Positions 23,985 through 36,424 of a stretch of 64,000 nucleotides of DNA are shown piece by piece. The notes beneath the pieces are model-generated. The model was not told the origin of the DNA, made no database searches, and saw only the letters and a program-made list of their open reading frames with translations. This stretch comes from Metallyticus violacea (lineage: Eukaryota > Arthropoda > Insecta > Mantodea > Metallyticidae). A program made the translations under genes and the position numbers. The stretch lies in contig CM060833.1 in NCBI GenBank assembly GCA_030762175.1, forward strand, positions 165,825,001-165,889,000. The letters are read 5' to 3'. How positions within the stretch are numbered: the stretch's first letter is position 1; every line of letters begins with the position of its first letter.

Positions 23985-24260
23985 AGAGCCATACACTGTC
24001 AGACATTGCGTAAAGAACATGTTTCGTCTGTTGAGCAGAGGATTGGATGTTTCAGCACGATACTGCATCACATTGTCAGATCCACAAGGGAGTGTTTTCG
24101 CTGCACAAGTGTCCTGTCGTGTAATGACCTGCCTATTCCCCCGGACCTGCATCCTATTTAGAATCTATGGGGAATCCTATTACGTTACCTATTGTGTAGA
24201 AACGAACAACCTCTATTATAGCTGCATAGAAAAAACTTCAACTTGAAGGTTGGAGAGGGT
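23985..24260 (+). mobile_element. Tc1-like transposase relic, C-terminal
   Basis: Broken plus frames contain FQHDTASHCQIHKGVF (Tc1 pattern F-Q-Q-D-N-A-x-x-H) at about 24051-24098. PPDLHPI and NLWGILLRYL follow around 24139-24190 (pattern S-P-D-L-N-P-I-E-N-L-W). That spacing fits the DD34E core. Terminal repeats not found. Confidence 0.55.
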
Positions 24261-24787
24261 ATGATGAGGTCGAGTGACTTAAGTTATTCTGTAAATGGGT
24301 ACATTTGTAGGATATTAATGACAAGTGGTCATATTTTGTAACAAACTATTTTTTATATTCAGCAGTCTTTGAACGGAATGCATTTGTTAGTTACTAATCA
24401 TATGATAAATATTATACAATTGCATCTTCTCATATGGCGCTAGAGCCTGGGTGAGTTTTGGCCTGCCGCGACGACCTCTGCATCCTCTACCTCCGTCTTT
24501 GGACTTTATTGATAGAGGGCAGTATTGCAGGGGGGGGGGCATGTGATCAGCATGTGGGCACCCCGTCCGTCGCCTATCACGTGATTTTCGTGAAGAACGG
24601 TACATTGACCTCAGGAGATGGATGAACCCTGTTCCAGATCTCTATAACTTAAAAAATTCCTAAGTAGGTACCAGGGTCAGCAGTCAGCAACGCTAAACAC
24701 TAGACCAAGGAGATGTTAAGTTAAAAAGTATTTCATTTCTGTTTTTATCTTTACATAAGTTTCATCAGCTGGTCTTATCATTTTTCA

Positions 24788-25117
24788 ACGCACCGAGTGG
24801 GTTGGCTCAGACGGTAATGTTTGGAAGTCGCATTCGGGAGGTTCCAGGTTCAATTCCGGTTGTGCCACCATCCTGGTTTTTTCCTAGTTGCAAGTTTACG
24901 CTCTCTCATTTCCTTCATTTCATTCCATAGCATCAGTTACGAGGTCGGAAGTGTCAGGCAAGGCGGGATGGTACCTTGTGTTGTGGCGGTGGCTTGCGCC
25001 CGGAAATTTTCTTATCCTGTCGCTTGGTAGAGTCTGCATGGTGCCTCCTCGGAATTCTGCCCTCCCTTCCTCCCAGAGGGGGTCCCTCTGTATAGACAGT
25101 CCTATCCTATCCTAAAG
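24788..25117 (+). mobile_element. tRNA-derived SINE family C
   Basis: Head with box A-like GGGTTGGCTCAGACGGTAAT and box B-like GGTTCAATTCC 45 bp later, a non-coding body, and a 3' end of CCTATCCTATCCTAAAG. It is unrelated in sequence to families A and B. Single copy in this window; called on the spacing of the tRNA-like boxes. Confidence 0.6.
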
Positions 25118-25984
25118 TATAGTGTTGAAATCGTTCTCCGCGCCGACTTAAAAATTAACTCTTTTTATTACAAACCAGTTTTGCGCCCTTACACATGAAT
25201 GCGGTCCATCCCAGCTGACCGGTATTTAAACCAGCTTATTTTCAGTGTAAAAATCTTTTTCAGTTACGTCGGAAGTTATTCCAGCAGGTGCGTCTCAAGG
25301 AAACAGCGTTCTTTGTTAACGTCGATTCGGTTCTGCGTTATTTCCTGCTGTCTATCAACTGAACAGCAATAAAATTAAAAACTCGTCTCTTAGCAACGGA
25401 CAGCGGCCTTGTGCAAATGAAAGGAACTGCGTTCCGTAATACTTAAAGGAAGAATGTTATTCAACGCTGTTTCGTTTTATTTGAACGGAATTTCTTGAGT
25501 TTTCTAAGTTATAGAATGCAATAGGAATAGCATGTACTTGTATTTAAATGTAAATAATATATACCACCTCTGTGCAGCTTTCCCAAATCAATGTGTGAAC
25601 AAAACGAACGTGAAACAAAATAAATTTAAATTAAAGCGTTTTCCTTCACCGTGACACCTTTAAATGTAGAAAAAATGTATAATTATTTTATGATTTTTAT
25701 ATTGTAAAGCATTATTTGACATCGTCAAAGTAATATGTGCCAATTAATACGCTAATTTTCATAGTTCTCCGTATTGTCCATTAATGCGAAAGAGGCTAAG
25801 AATTAAAATATATTTCAAAATAATTGTACTAGTATTTTATAGTCTTTCTGTGGAGACTTTGCCAATTTTGATTGCAGACGAACGGATGGGTGTATGACAA
25901 AATTGTTATATGTAGCTCGTTGGAGTAAATTAAACATTTTGTATAAATCTGGACATGAGGTTCTCGAGTCACAATGAACTGATA
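25118..25984. other. Intron sequence
   Basis: AT-rich, no recognised element, up to the mariner copy at 25985. Confidence 0.5.
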
Positions 25985-26556
25985 CGAGGGTAGATCCATA
26001 AGTTTCCGGCCTCGCCGATAAGGATTATCGCCTTCACAAAACCCCTCTCTGGTGTCATACCCTATCTGTTAAGTAAATAATTGCAGCTGAAACTTCCGCT
26101 CTACTGTGTTCAGTTCAGATATACATGCATAAAGAAGGCTATGTGTGACATGTTCAAAATGGAGTATCGAGCTGTTATTAAGTTCTTCCCAAAAGAAGGA
26201 CTTACTTCAAATGAAATTAAACAGCGATTGGACGGTGTATATGGGGAAGCATCGCCCTCATATTCTACCGTAAAAGAATTTTTCGAAGGGGTCGAGAAAG
26301 CATCGAAGACGCAGGTCGGGCTTGGAGGTGCTCACTCCTGAAAACATCGCTCGCTCTTGTGGAAGGAGAAATTATGGAAAACCGGCGGCTTAAAGTTACA
26401 GAAATAGCAGCAAGGTTGGGCCTTTCTAAAACAACAGTCCTTCGAATTGTTCATGAACATTTAAACATGAATAAGGTTAGTGCAAGGTGCCTAGACTTCT
26501 TTCCTCAGTACAAAAGCAGCAACGAGTCATCTGTTGTCAGGCATTTTTGGAGCTCA
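25985..26556 (+). mobile_element. Mariner family M, copy 4, 3'-truncated
   Basis: TA-CGAGGGTAGATCCATAAG start, leader, then FKMEYRAVIKFFPKEGLT and IAARLGLSKTTVLRIVHEHL in broken plus frames. It ends abruptly at GGCATTTTTGGAGCTC, so the whole catalytic domain is missing. Confidence 0.85.
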
Positions 26557-27139
26557 AGTCGTAGTGAAAAAAGATGCACTCAAGTTTTGCAATGAGCATT
26601 ATTTTATTGATTTTATGCGTCTCGGTGAAAAGTTCCCGAAATATCACATTTTTTTCAGAGCTTTAATTGAAGACGTACAAAATATTTATTAGCCCACTCT
26701 TTTTTATTTGTAAGCTTTGTTATTTTCAACACGATGTAATAAATTTAGCTGCAATTACCTATAGAAAATTATTTTGTTTAAAATATATTACATAGTTTCT
26801 GTTTAAAATGCAGGAGCTTATACCCAGAATATTCTGAAACTCAAATACTGCAGATATATCAAATTTAAAATTTAAAATCTCCATACGTGATTTCCCTTGA
26901 GATGTAGAATCAATGTAGAGAAAATTGATTCAAAGTGCATCTTGACCTAAATTATATTACACATGGTGAGTGTACGGGTCAGGGCCAAGAGTTACTGCGT
27001 ACCCGGAATAGAGATAATAAAGGGAAGTAGGAAAACTCGATGCCTAAGGTAAATCAAGAGCAGTGTACAATTTCTGAATTGCACATTTTGAAGTTAAGTC
27101 AGAAATATTGCTTCAGAACATATTTCATGGAATGGATTA
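26557..27139. other. Intron sequence
   Basis: AT-rich, nothing recognised. Confidence 0.5.
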
Positions 27140-27404
27140 TTTTTTTGAGTAGTGTTTAACGCCCGTTTTTACTACTGAGGCACCACAGGCGATGGACACT
27201 GATGATACATTAAAAAGAGATTATTTTTAAGGAAGGAAACGTTCCAGGCCCAAGTTTAGAGTACCTCCCTGGCATTTGCCATTTATGAGAACTGAGGAAA
27301 ACCTGAAAAAACCTCAGTCAGGGAGGACGGTCCTGGCGGAATTTGAACCCCAGACGTCCCGCTCACGATAACATGCATTAATGACCTCGGCCACCCATGG
27401 TGGT
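27140..27404 (-). mobile_element. SINE family B copy
   Basis: T-run, AGTGTTTAACGCCCG, the conserved body and, at the right, CGGCCACCCATGGTGG, the head of family B read on the minus strand. Several substitutions in the tRNA-like part. Confidence 0.8.
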
Positions 27405-27457
27405 AATGGATAATCTGCATAAATACATATGGCTGAAAGATAATTCACTATTCGTCT

Positions 27458-27518
27458 TTATTATTATTATTATTATTATTATTATTTATTATTATTATTT
27501 ATTATTATTTATTATTAT
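27458..27518. repeat. (TTA)n microsatellite
   Basis: Trinucleotide run with occasional TTTA interruptions. Confidence 0.95.
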
Positions 27519-27705
27519 CATCGTCTATAAAGATTAGGCTTCAAACCTTTTGCTATTTCATGTGGAATCGAACATAAGGAAATCTTATAAATTAGTATTT
27601 CTTTGAAAAAATGTATATTAAAGAGTACTAAGATATATGGCTATGAGAAGGCTGTTTTTCCTTAAGTTCATGTGTGATCCTCTTATTTTAATTATTTAAA
27701 TGTAT

Positions 27706-27988
27706 TGTTGTTGTTGATTTGATTTATTTAAGGACGCTCTTTAACATCTCAGGTCATCAGCGTCCCATTCAATTCAGGGCGTGAAACGGTCGACAAATTT
27801 TGCTCAGAGGTCTCTTCTTTCAGGCGTGAGATTCTTTTTCGTGCCTTAAATGTAAGACACTTCCCTTCCGAAAGAAGCCATACTTAGGATTTTGCGCCCG
27901 AAAAAATCCACCAGTCCTGATCGGGTTTGAACCCGCGATTTTGGGTTTAGAAGGCAAGTATGGTCACCACTACACCACCAGGACCGAC
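27706..27988 (-). mobile_element. SINE family A copy with short direct repeat
   Basis: Same body as 7592-7881, ending in ACCACCAGGACCGAC. AAATGTAT at 27698-27705 and 27989-27996 flanks it as a probable target site duplication. It lacks about 20 bp of the ACACGGGACCCACGG segment. Confidence 0.82.
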
Positions 27989-27996
27989 AAATGTAT

Positions 27997-29489
27997 ATTT
28001 ATAATTTCGAAGCACACAAACTCGAAAAATCTAATGTTAGATATTGAAAATAGTAGATTATATGTTATAAACGAATCTCATACGCAGTTTGTACAGCGTA
28101 ATTACAAAAGGATATTAATAAAATAAAAGAATGTTAATACCTAATTAATTACTCCAAAGTTAATATCTTAATTTATTAAATTTCTGACTTCAATGTATCC
28201 ATGGAGATTTTAAATTTTTTCGTCTGTTTTTAGGGAAGAAAGATTTACAGAAAAAATGTTAACTCAAGCTTAAAAGACTAAACTGTCACTTATACCGATA
28301 AAATATTGTGATAACTATTACGACAAATGGATTAAACGGATGAATAGTGACAATATTATATATTTTTCAGAACAGATAAGTGTTATCAAATATACTAATT
28401 CATTTGTAGCTAATATTAACGTAATAATTTTTTATTAATTATATATTCTACAATGAAGAGAATGATTGATACAATGCATGGGTTATTTCCTTACTATTAC
28501 ATAATATTTAGTTGAGAGCAGCATTTTTAGCAATGGAAACACTTTATTAATTATTACTATAGTAATTTTATGCAGCTAGCGTCGTACTGTAGTACTTTTG
28601 ACCAGTAATAAATACTGTTTATAATTATGGTGCATACTTTGTAAATATTTGTGTCATATTTAATAAGGGATTTCAAAACGGATATAAATCAATTAATTTA
28701 TTTTTGATTAAATTTCCCACTGATAGTAAAAAACGAAATTATCAGTTGCTTGCTCTCTCTCTCTCTCTCTCTAGCTGAAAATGTGTCAATCTATGACGCC
28801 CGTAAAAAATATCATTTGTTCAATTATATTTGGAACACTCGGGTTGGCTAGTTGCTCCGCGTATGGTCATGGACCCCGAGTGAGAAGTCAACTGTGCTAT
28901 TTTGGCTTGAGACTGTTGCCTGAATAATGACATGAAACACAGATGTAAGAACTATACTGCTAGGCATTACATTATTTTGCTGTTGTTTACTCGTTTACCT
29001 TGGAGCAAAAGTCTGAAAATTATATTTATTTGTCTGAATAATTGACAATTTCCCTTTGGTTTTATTTTTAATTGCCTTTGTGGGGAAATATTTCACATTC
29101 ACATAAAATAGATTTTCTTCCAATCTTCTAAATTAAGGGCACTGTATTATGCATTATTATGTTCAGCAAGGTATACTTTTCAAAATGAACTATTGCTAAA
29201 ATTAATATTTTAATGTGTTCTGAGAAATAGTAAGAGTTGTTTTGGTGTAATAGGTGAATTTTTGCTTGAAAACTATAAAACCTTGAGATGTCATATTTTA
29301 CACACGCACACATAATTAAATAAAAAGAATATAATATCGTATCACCTGTTGGAATCGTATGAACCACACTTAATTCAGGGAATTAATATTCAGGGATATA
29401 ATGTCGAAAATCTATAACATAGCAATGTAGTCAGCATTTGAATGACCGCCACACATAGTAAATATACACAACGCAGGCTCATTCTCCAG
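27997..29489. other. Intron sequence with a CT run
   Basis: Very AT-rich, with a (CT)10 run at 28753-28772. No coding or mobile-element signal found. Confidence 0.5.
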
Positions 29490-29747
29490 TTTTTTTTTAA
29501 ATAGTGTTTAACGCCCGTTTTTACTACTGAGGCCCCACAGACGGTGGACACTACTGACTGATACGTGAAAAGAAATGGCATATTGGAATTTTTTTTATGG
29601 AAGGAAACATTCCAGGCCTAAGTTTAGAGTACCTCCCCGGCATTTGCCATTTATGAGGGCTGAGGAAAACCTGGTAAAAACCTGTCAGGGAGGACGGTCC
29701 TGGTGGGATTCGAACTCCAACCCGCTCGCGCCCTAACGACCTCGGCT
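29490..29747 (-). mobile_element. SINE family B copy, head truncated
   Basis: T-run, AGTGTTTAACGCCCG and the family B body, then box B as GGATTCGAACTCC on the plus strand. The head is cut at CTCGGC, so box A is mostly missing. Confidence 0.8.
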
Positions 29748-30640
29748 GCAACTCCAAAGTCAATGGCTTGTGATAATCTAAGGTTAATTTTTTCAAGGAT
29801 AATTTAATTATTAAACAACGAATTTTTAAATAGTATTGTACAAATTTACTTTTCCGAGACCACTGCGCATTAGCAAAATATTTTTAGTTTGAATGTTTGA
29901 CCTTTTCATTTCGTTACTTTTATTTAATATTTACGTTTAATTTAGTTTGTTATAAGGTCTGAATAAACGCTTTATTTTCTTTAAGTTTTTTGAGACATCA
30001 GTCTGTATACATTCAAGTGGTGCTATCAATAATTAAAATATGCTTAATTATAAAAAGGATATTATCGTTAATTAACACACTTTACATGTTAATATATAAT
30101 TTACGAAAATGTAAAGACCATGAATTACTCCCTACCCTCAAAAACTCCATGAACTTCAAGAGAAATGCAAACTGCAAGCTATTTGGTTTGTTACGGAACT
30201 TTGTCGATACCTATCGATTGTTCGTGTTCCGGCCGGTCAAAACAAAATTAGAGTGGAATTGGGTTTTTCCGCTCCTCAATCAAATTTTCAAATACTAGTT
30301 CTAGCCATAATTTATGGATGAGATGGAGAAGTCCTTAACTACAGGATGAACACCCTGTCATTTGGTTATAGCAGTGCACATATTGGCTTCTTGGAAGAGT
30401 ACTTTCAAAGATTCTTCACAAAGTTTAAAATAACCCATAACATGTTTGCAGTTCTTTAGCATTACCTCCACGATGTGCTATAACACTTTCTCATTGGAAG
30501 ACTGTAATATGACACTTTGTTTAGAGAGCGGTTGAGCCATAACTTGCACTGTTTATTTCATTTCTGAGAAGGTATAAACATCAGAGGAACTTATATCTGA
30601 ACTTCTGTCCCTCCCTACGTTCCCCCTTCCCTCTCTCTGG
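29748..30640. other. Intron sequence
   Basis: AT-rich. The 102-codon ORF at 29990-30298 is of noncoding composition and has no recognised domain. Confidence 0.5.
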
Positions 30641-30923
30641 TTTATTTTCGGACACTCTTTAACAGCTCAGGTCATCAGCGTCAAATTCAATTCAGGGCGT
30701 GAAACGGCCGACAAATTTTGCTCAGAGGTCTCTTCTTTCAGGCTTCAGGTTCTTTACCGTGCCGTAAATGTACGACACGGGACCCACGGCTTTACTTCCA
30801 TTCCGAAGGAAGCCATACTTAGGATTTTTACGCCCGAAAAATCTATCGATCCTGGCCGGGATCGAACCCGCTATCTTGGGTTTAAAAGGCAAGTATGGTT
30901 ACCACTACACCACCAGGACCGAC
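30641..30923 (-). mobile_element. SINE family A copy
   Basis: Full body with box B as GGGATCGAACCCG (plus strand) and the head ending ACCACCAGGACCGAC. No clear direct repeat. Confidence 0.82.
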
Positions 30924-31970
30924 GGTACCCATGGAGGGGAAAGCTATTTCATACCCAAAATATAGTGGACAAAGCCTATCCAGGTCTTTGCAATGTTGGC
31001 CAACTCATATGCATACCTTAAGTTCAGCGGCCCACCTTTTAACCGTCGAAAACTAAGGGGAAGAATCCTTTAAGGCGGAATCAAACTTCTTTTGTATTCC
31101 TACCGGGGTAAAATCCTTCAAAACGAAGTAATTTATCATAGTTCGTATTTTTATCCATTTTGTAGAAAATGTAACACTAGTTTGTCTACATGATCGTCAC
31201 AAACAAGTGACTGCAGTTGCGCGCCATCTAAAGAATGATACTTAATTTCTGTCATAGTAATTTGATCATCTTCACGACATCTCTCAGTCAGGCCGAGAAC
31301 TTTTAGAACACGCCACGTAATTTTGTGACTATTGCATGCGGACGAACGGTTGATAATCGCTCGCTACGTTATCGACCGTTCTTATTTCCCACTTCATTGT
31401 CCATGCTGAGAGTGCGTGATGAGGTGTAAAGGGCTGTAAACAAATAAAAGTGATAGAAAGAGGAGTGAATATTGAATGGAGTGTCGTTAATCTCGACCCC
31501 AAATGGGTAAACTGGGTCACACGGCGTGTTCTTAGTTTTCTGGCACAGCATTCAGCTAACGTTCATCAAAATTATTAATCGATTTCTTTTCTTTTTCTCT
31601 TTATGGTCTTCTTATTCTCTCTTTGCCTATTATTTTTCGTTCATTAATGTGCTTTGACCAGTAGCAATAACTAATAGCGCAATGCAAAAGTTGTAATTTA
31701 GCAGGTAGTTAATATCCTATACTGAGAATCGCTGTACTTACGAATTCAATATAAACAAACGTATATATAATATCTATAATGATTGTTACGGTGAGGAACA
31801 TAATGACATAACTGATACATCAAATAATACTGTTCATTGTTGAAAATAATCAGACCATGGTATTTCAACGAGGTTTACGCAATTACGTTTTAATATTGAT
31901 GTCATTTATCTTCTACGACGACAGTGTAGCGTATTGCATATAAAACGTGCAGGAGATTATTTCAAAAGAA
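30924..31970. other. Intron sequence
   Basis: No recognised feature. The GC-richer part near 31320-31540 contains two overlapping minus ORFs of about 60 codons without identity. Confidence 0.45.
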
Positions 31971-33184
31971 CGAGGGTAGGTCCATAAGTTTCCGGTTTCG
32001 CCGATAAGGAATATCGCCTTCATAAAATCCTTTTCTGGTGGCATACCTTATCTGTTAAGTAAATAATTGCAGCTTTAACTTACGCTCCGCTGCGTTAACT
32101 TGTTCAGATATAGTTTCATAAAGAAGGCTATGTGTAGAAGATTGTGACATGTTCAAAATGCAGTATCGAACTGTTTTTTAGTTCTTCACAAAAGGAGGAC
32201 TTACTCCAAATGAAAGTAAACAACAATTAGCCGGTGTATATGGGGGAGCAACCCGTCATATTTTAACATAAAAGAATGAACCAAACTTTCTCGAATAGGT
32301 TGAGAAAGCACTGAAGATGAAGAGCGTGCAAGTCGGCTCTTGAAGGTGCCCACTCCTCAAAACACCGCTCTTGTGGAAGGAGAAATTATGGAAGACCGGT
32401 GACTCAAAGTTACAGAAATAGCAGCAAGGTTGAGTCTTTCTAAAACAACAGTCATTCGAATTATTTCATTAACATTTAAACATGAATAAGGTTAGTGCAA
32501 GATGGGTGCCTAGATTTCTTTCCCCAGTTCAAGGTCAGCAACGAGTCACCTGTTGTCAGGCATTTTTGAAGCTCTGCCATGGTAACGAGAGAGAAGTTCT
32601 GCAAACCATTGTTACAGGAGATGAAACCATGGTCCTCTACTGTGATCCCTTGTTCAAAAGAGCATCAATGGAGTGGCGTAAACCTGGCGAAGCACCGCCT
32701 CTAAGGCCAAGGTCACTCAGTCAACCAAGAAGGACATGGTCACATTCTTTTGGGACCATGAAGGAATACTCTTCATTGTCTTCCACAGTAAATGGGGAGT
32801 ACTATGCTGGCCTACTGTACAGACTACGTGCTTCCATCAAAGAGAAAAGGCGGGGAAAGCTGAGTGTTGGTGTGCGCTTTCTTCACGACAACGCGCCTGT
32901 GCATACAGCTCTTGTTGCAAAGGAAACTGTGAAGAAATGTGGCTTCAAGGAGATTTACCATCTAACTATTTTCTCTTCTCATACCTCAGGAAGGACCTTC
33001 CAGGAAGGAAATTTAAGTGTGACGAAGAAGTGTTGGATGCTATTTATGCCCATTTTGCAGTCAAGGCTTCTAACTTTTGGTGGGGGGGGGGTTGAAATGT
33101 TAATTCAAAGATGTGTGGAGTGTAATGCAATAAAGGGTAACTATATGGAAAAGTGAAACGCAGTTTTTGTCTTTTATCATAACT
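31971..33184 (+). mobile_element. Mariner family M, copy 5, missing its 3' terminal repeat
   Basis: It starts CGAGGGTAGGTCCATAAG, but AA instead of TA precedes it. It has the longest surviving transposase frame of the family, 32482-33156. This frame covers SARWVPRFLSPVQ, TGDETMVLYCDP (first catalytic Asp) and FLHDNAPVHTALV (second). The third Asp region is frameshifted out (LPSNYFLFSYLRKDLPG at about 32953-33004). It stops after the UTR without the usual GGCCGGAAACTTATGGACC end. Stops upstream separate the N-terminal HTH. Confidence 0.85.
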
Positions 33185-33961
33185 ATTCAGCTCTTCGGTC
33201 CCATAATCTGCCTGAGAGACTGGTTTCCAAAGTGGTATCGCAATGGCATATGAGCTCTGACATCTAGATGTAGTAACACATTTGCAAGGAGGTTGTAGTT
33301 AAAAAAATAAGTAAACGAAAGGAGAAAGCCAAAGAATTGAAAAACATTGCAATGTATTGGGGGGGGGGGGGAAGAAAGAAAAAAAACTAATCCTGAGAAA
33401 ATAAATGTGTTCTATTACTTATTGAATCACCCTCATATTTTGAATTTCACTAGATTGTATGTAAAAGAGTTTAATGAATTTATTATTCTTCACGATTTAC
33501 TACGTTAAAATACGAAAATGGGTAATTCTATTAATTTTGCTGCATATAATATCAATTAACACACCTTCATTCTGTGAGTAATATTGTTTTAGTATTTCTG
33601 AATAATGTTGTAGGCTTCAAGGAACATTAAAAAATGTATTTTATTTTCTTATTTCTTCTACTTCTACTTTGCTATATAGTATTGCTTCAAAATGTCAAAA
33701 AACGGACATGTTTGAATAGGATTATTAAAAAAGTTTTATTTAAAAAGTGTTTTAAAGTTTCGACAAAAATTTGTGTTGCACTGCAGCCCATATCGATGAG
33801 TTGATGAGTTCACGGGTGTCTATTGCTCTCTCAAGTGTTCTTTGAAATTAAGCAAGAGATGACAGCGCTCTTGTAGTAATATAAGCAACGTCCTGCACTT
33901 TTCTCTACCAGCTTTTTCTAGGTGAAATCAGCAGTTCTGCATTTGATCTCCGTCATTTCTT
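33185..33961. other. Intron sequence
   Basis: AT-rich, with a G-run at 33359-33372. Nothing recognised. Confidence 0.5.
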
Positions 33962-34232
33962 CAATGGTGCTTAACGCCCGTTTTTATACTGAGGTACCAC
34001 AGGCGGTGAACACTGATGATACATGAGATAAATGAAATATTGGGAATGGATTTTTTTTTAATGAAGGAAACGTTCCAGGCCTAAGTTTAAGGTATCTCCC
34101 CGACACTTGCCACTAATGAGGACTATGAAACCTGGAAAAACCTCTGTCAGGGAGGACGGTCCTGGTGGGATTCGAAGCCCAGATGTTCCGCTCACAAGTC
34201 CGCGTCTTAATGACCTAGACCACCTTGGCGGT
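33962..34232 (-). mobile_element. SINE family B copy
   Basis: TGCTTAACGCCCG to GACCACCTTGGCGGT. The body is conserved, with a short deletion near 33990. It ends 101 bp before exon 34334-34543, inside the downstream intron. Confidence 0.8.
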
Positions 34233-34333
34233 TTCTCTAAAGTGCTGGTATCTTCTTGTGTACCAATAATCAAAATATCACTGAATTGTGATGATAATTA
34301 GAACATAGAGATTTGTTTTTGTGCGTCACTTAC

Positions 34334-34543
34334 CTTGTCCTTGAGAGTGGCAGCCTCAGGATGATTTTGGACGAGCCAGGTCACGATATCTTCGTGACTG
34401 AGGAACACCGCTTTGTGCAACAATGGGACGCCGGCAGAGTCTTTGCACAGGACGAGCCGCCCTCTTGTATCCTCCCCGAGTAGCGTTTTGAGATCTTCCA
34501 GCCGACCCTTGTTCACAGCTTCTTGCACCATCTCCATTTTGGC
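34334..34543 (-). CDS. Ankyrin-repeat gene, module 1 ankyrin exon A
   Basis: This phase 0/0 exon of exactly 70 codons has acceptor TTGTCCAG and donor AAG|GTAAGT. It starts with a helix-rich stretch (MVQEAVNKGRLEDLKTLL), continues with an ankyrin-repeat core recognisable by PLLHKAV and HEDIVTWLVQNHPEA, and ends in LKDK, which is the start of the next repeat. Ankyrin repeats are helix-turn-helix protein-binding units. This exon has no detectable catalytic motif. Its 70 codons correspond one-to-one to exon 15076-15207 plus the first 26 codons of exon 10976-11155 in module 2. Confidence 0.9.
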
Positions 34544-35214
34544 CTGGACAATATTACGTTCATTTGCTGCATCGTAAAATTTCGAAAATTGTGTACACTA
34601 AACCTTAAAGATATTCCTTCTTTAATTTTAGTCGTGTGATCTGGCTAAACGCACACATAGTGATGAAATCTAAAGCATAAATACAATTGTTACTAAAGTA
34701 GAGCTAAACTTTATTATTTCTGATCGTAAAGTTTACCAACATCTGCCCAAGTAAGGTTTGTAGTGCTATAATTGTATCTGCATAGGTTATGTTTGTTGTA
34801 AGAATGATTACTCCTCTTGTACATAATATTTTTCTCTTTATTTTATGATTTCCCATACTCACTTAATTTAACTTTCACGTGTATTATATGACATTATTCT
34901 TTACTCCTAGGACTCTCATCTCACAATTCCACCTCACGTCTACATTCATTTCTCCTTTTCCATTGATTCGTTAATCAATAATACAAGTTCTTCTCCCCCT
35001 TTATTTCCCTTAATTTTGCAACATTTCTACACGGTCTTGTTGTCGTTTTGTTTTTACTTCTGTCATTCTCCTCTCTTAATAGTACTGCGTATTCATTTGT
35101 AGACATTTCATCACTGTAAATGAAATACAATCATACTTTCCCCTCCCAAAGGCATTAGCAGAGAATGCAAATAGTTCAATGGCATTTCCTACAGAAGTAA
35201 CCTTAAAAACCTAT
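34544..35214. other. Intron sequence
   Basis: No recognised feature between exon 34334-34543 and the relic at 35215. Confidence 0.5.
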
Positions 35215-36060
35215 CTATGAGAGTTGCTCTATAAAGAATGAACATTTGTTTTAACATATCTTTGCCCATTATTTTGCTGATCTTTTTCAAAGTAATCCCC
35301 GTTGAACGCAATGCACCTACCTAGCATTTCTGGCAGTCTTCTAGGGCATTATGAACATTTTTATTCATAGATATCCCCCGGCAATTTTCACCACCACTTC
35401 TGATAATGGAAAACGCTTTCCATAAAGCTGTTTTCTTCAATTTAGGAAAAATGAAATGTCACACAGGTCCAAATCTGGAACATATGGAGGGTGAAAGACG
35501 CACTTCACATTGATTTGTGAGGTATTCGGCAACACATTTGCGGTGTGCGGCCGTGCATAGTCGTGATGCAGCATCCAGCTTGTTGTACGGATATGTTACA
35601 CTTTGCATGAGATATGGGTCTTGCAGATTTCTCAGGACATCTCTATAGTGTTGCACAGTTACAGTTTTATATGCTGGCAAGCCATTCCTTGAATATCAAA
35701 AAATAAAAGGACATACCTCTCCCAGCGAAAGTTTTTTTGTTTTTAAGACGCACATAGCTTTGCTGTTTACTCTCAGGATCGTAACAATGTTGCCAAGTTT
35801 CGAACGACAGCCGGGTCGGTGTTCTTTTGAAATCGATTACCTGCCCTCTTAAAACATTTTAAGTCATAATCGAGCTGTACTACAGGGAAGAAAAACCCTC
35901 TATAGGATTTAGCTGAAGATTTGTTGAGACAAAAGCCCAATTTCAAAATCGCATATTATTCGTCGCCTGTCACCTCCATTTTGCTATAAGCGGAACTGAA
36001 CGTGTCTCAGGCGGGAACCGGAAGTGACAACAACGAAACTCTTATGGCGTGTACATTACG
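35215..36060 (-). mobile_element. Mariner-type transposase relic, family N, copy 1
   Basis: Minus-strand fragments, from N- to C-terminus: YDLKCFKRAGNRFQK, a decayed middle, LHDYARPHTANVLPNT (second Asp region, about 35520-35570), then FHPPYVPDLDLC (third Asp region, about 35455-35500) and KRFPLSEVVVKI. The family is distinct from M. It aligns to 53975-54700 over most of its length. All frames are broken. Confidence 0.65.
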
Positions 36061-36424
36061 CATAAAGGTAACAAAATATTGTAAAGTAAGTTTTAGCATA
36101 GGAAACTATGGCTGTTAAAAGGTATGTTCATTATTTAATGAAGATCTCTCGTAGTTAGATGGTGTAAAAGATTTAATTATTTTTGTACATTTTTTGTATT
36201 CAGCTCTAAACCATACTATTTTTTTACCTAAATATAGTGAAGCTTATTTCCAATAAAGCTCATGTTTAAACCTAACTGCTTCTTTGTTTATCGTTCCAAA
36301 TATTACACACTCACAAAAGGGATAAAATATACCTATATATTATTACATGTGAATCCTACATTTAGCTCTGAAACCATATAGACCATATAGACAAGAGGAA
36401 CAAGCCAAATTTCCAATTAGTGTA
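36061..36424. other. Intron sequence
   Basis: AT-rich, nothing recognised. Confidence 0.5.

Noticed and set aside
32482..33156. 224-codon frame as a functional transposase
   Set aside because: It lacks the N-terminal DNA-binding part and the third catalytic region is out of frame; the 3' terminal repeat is also absent.
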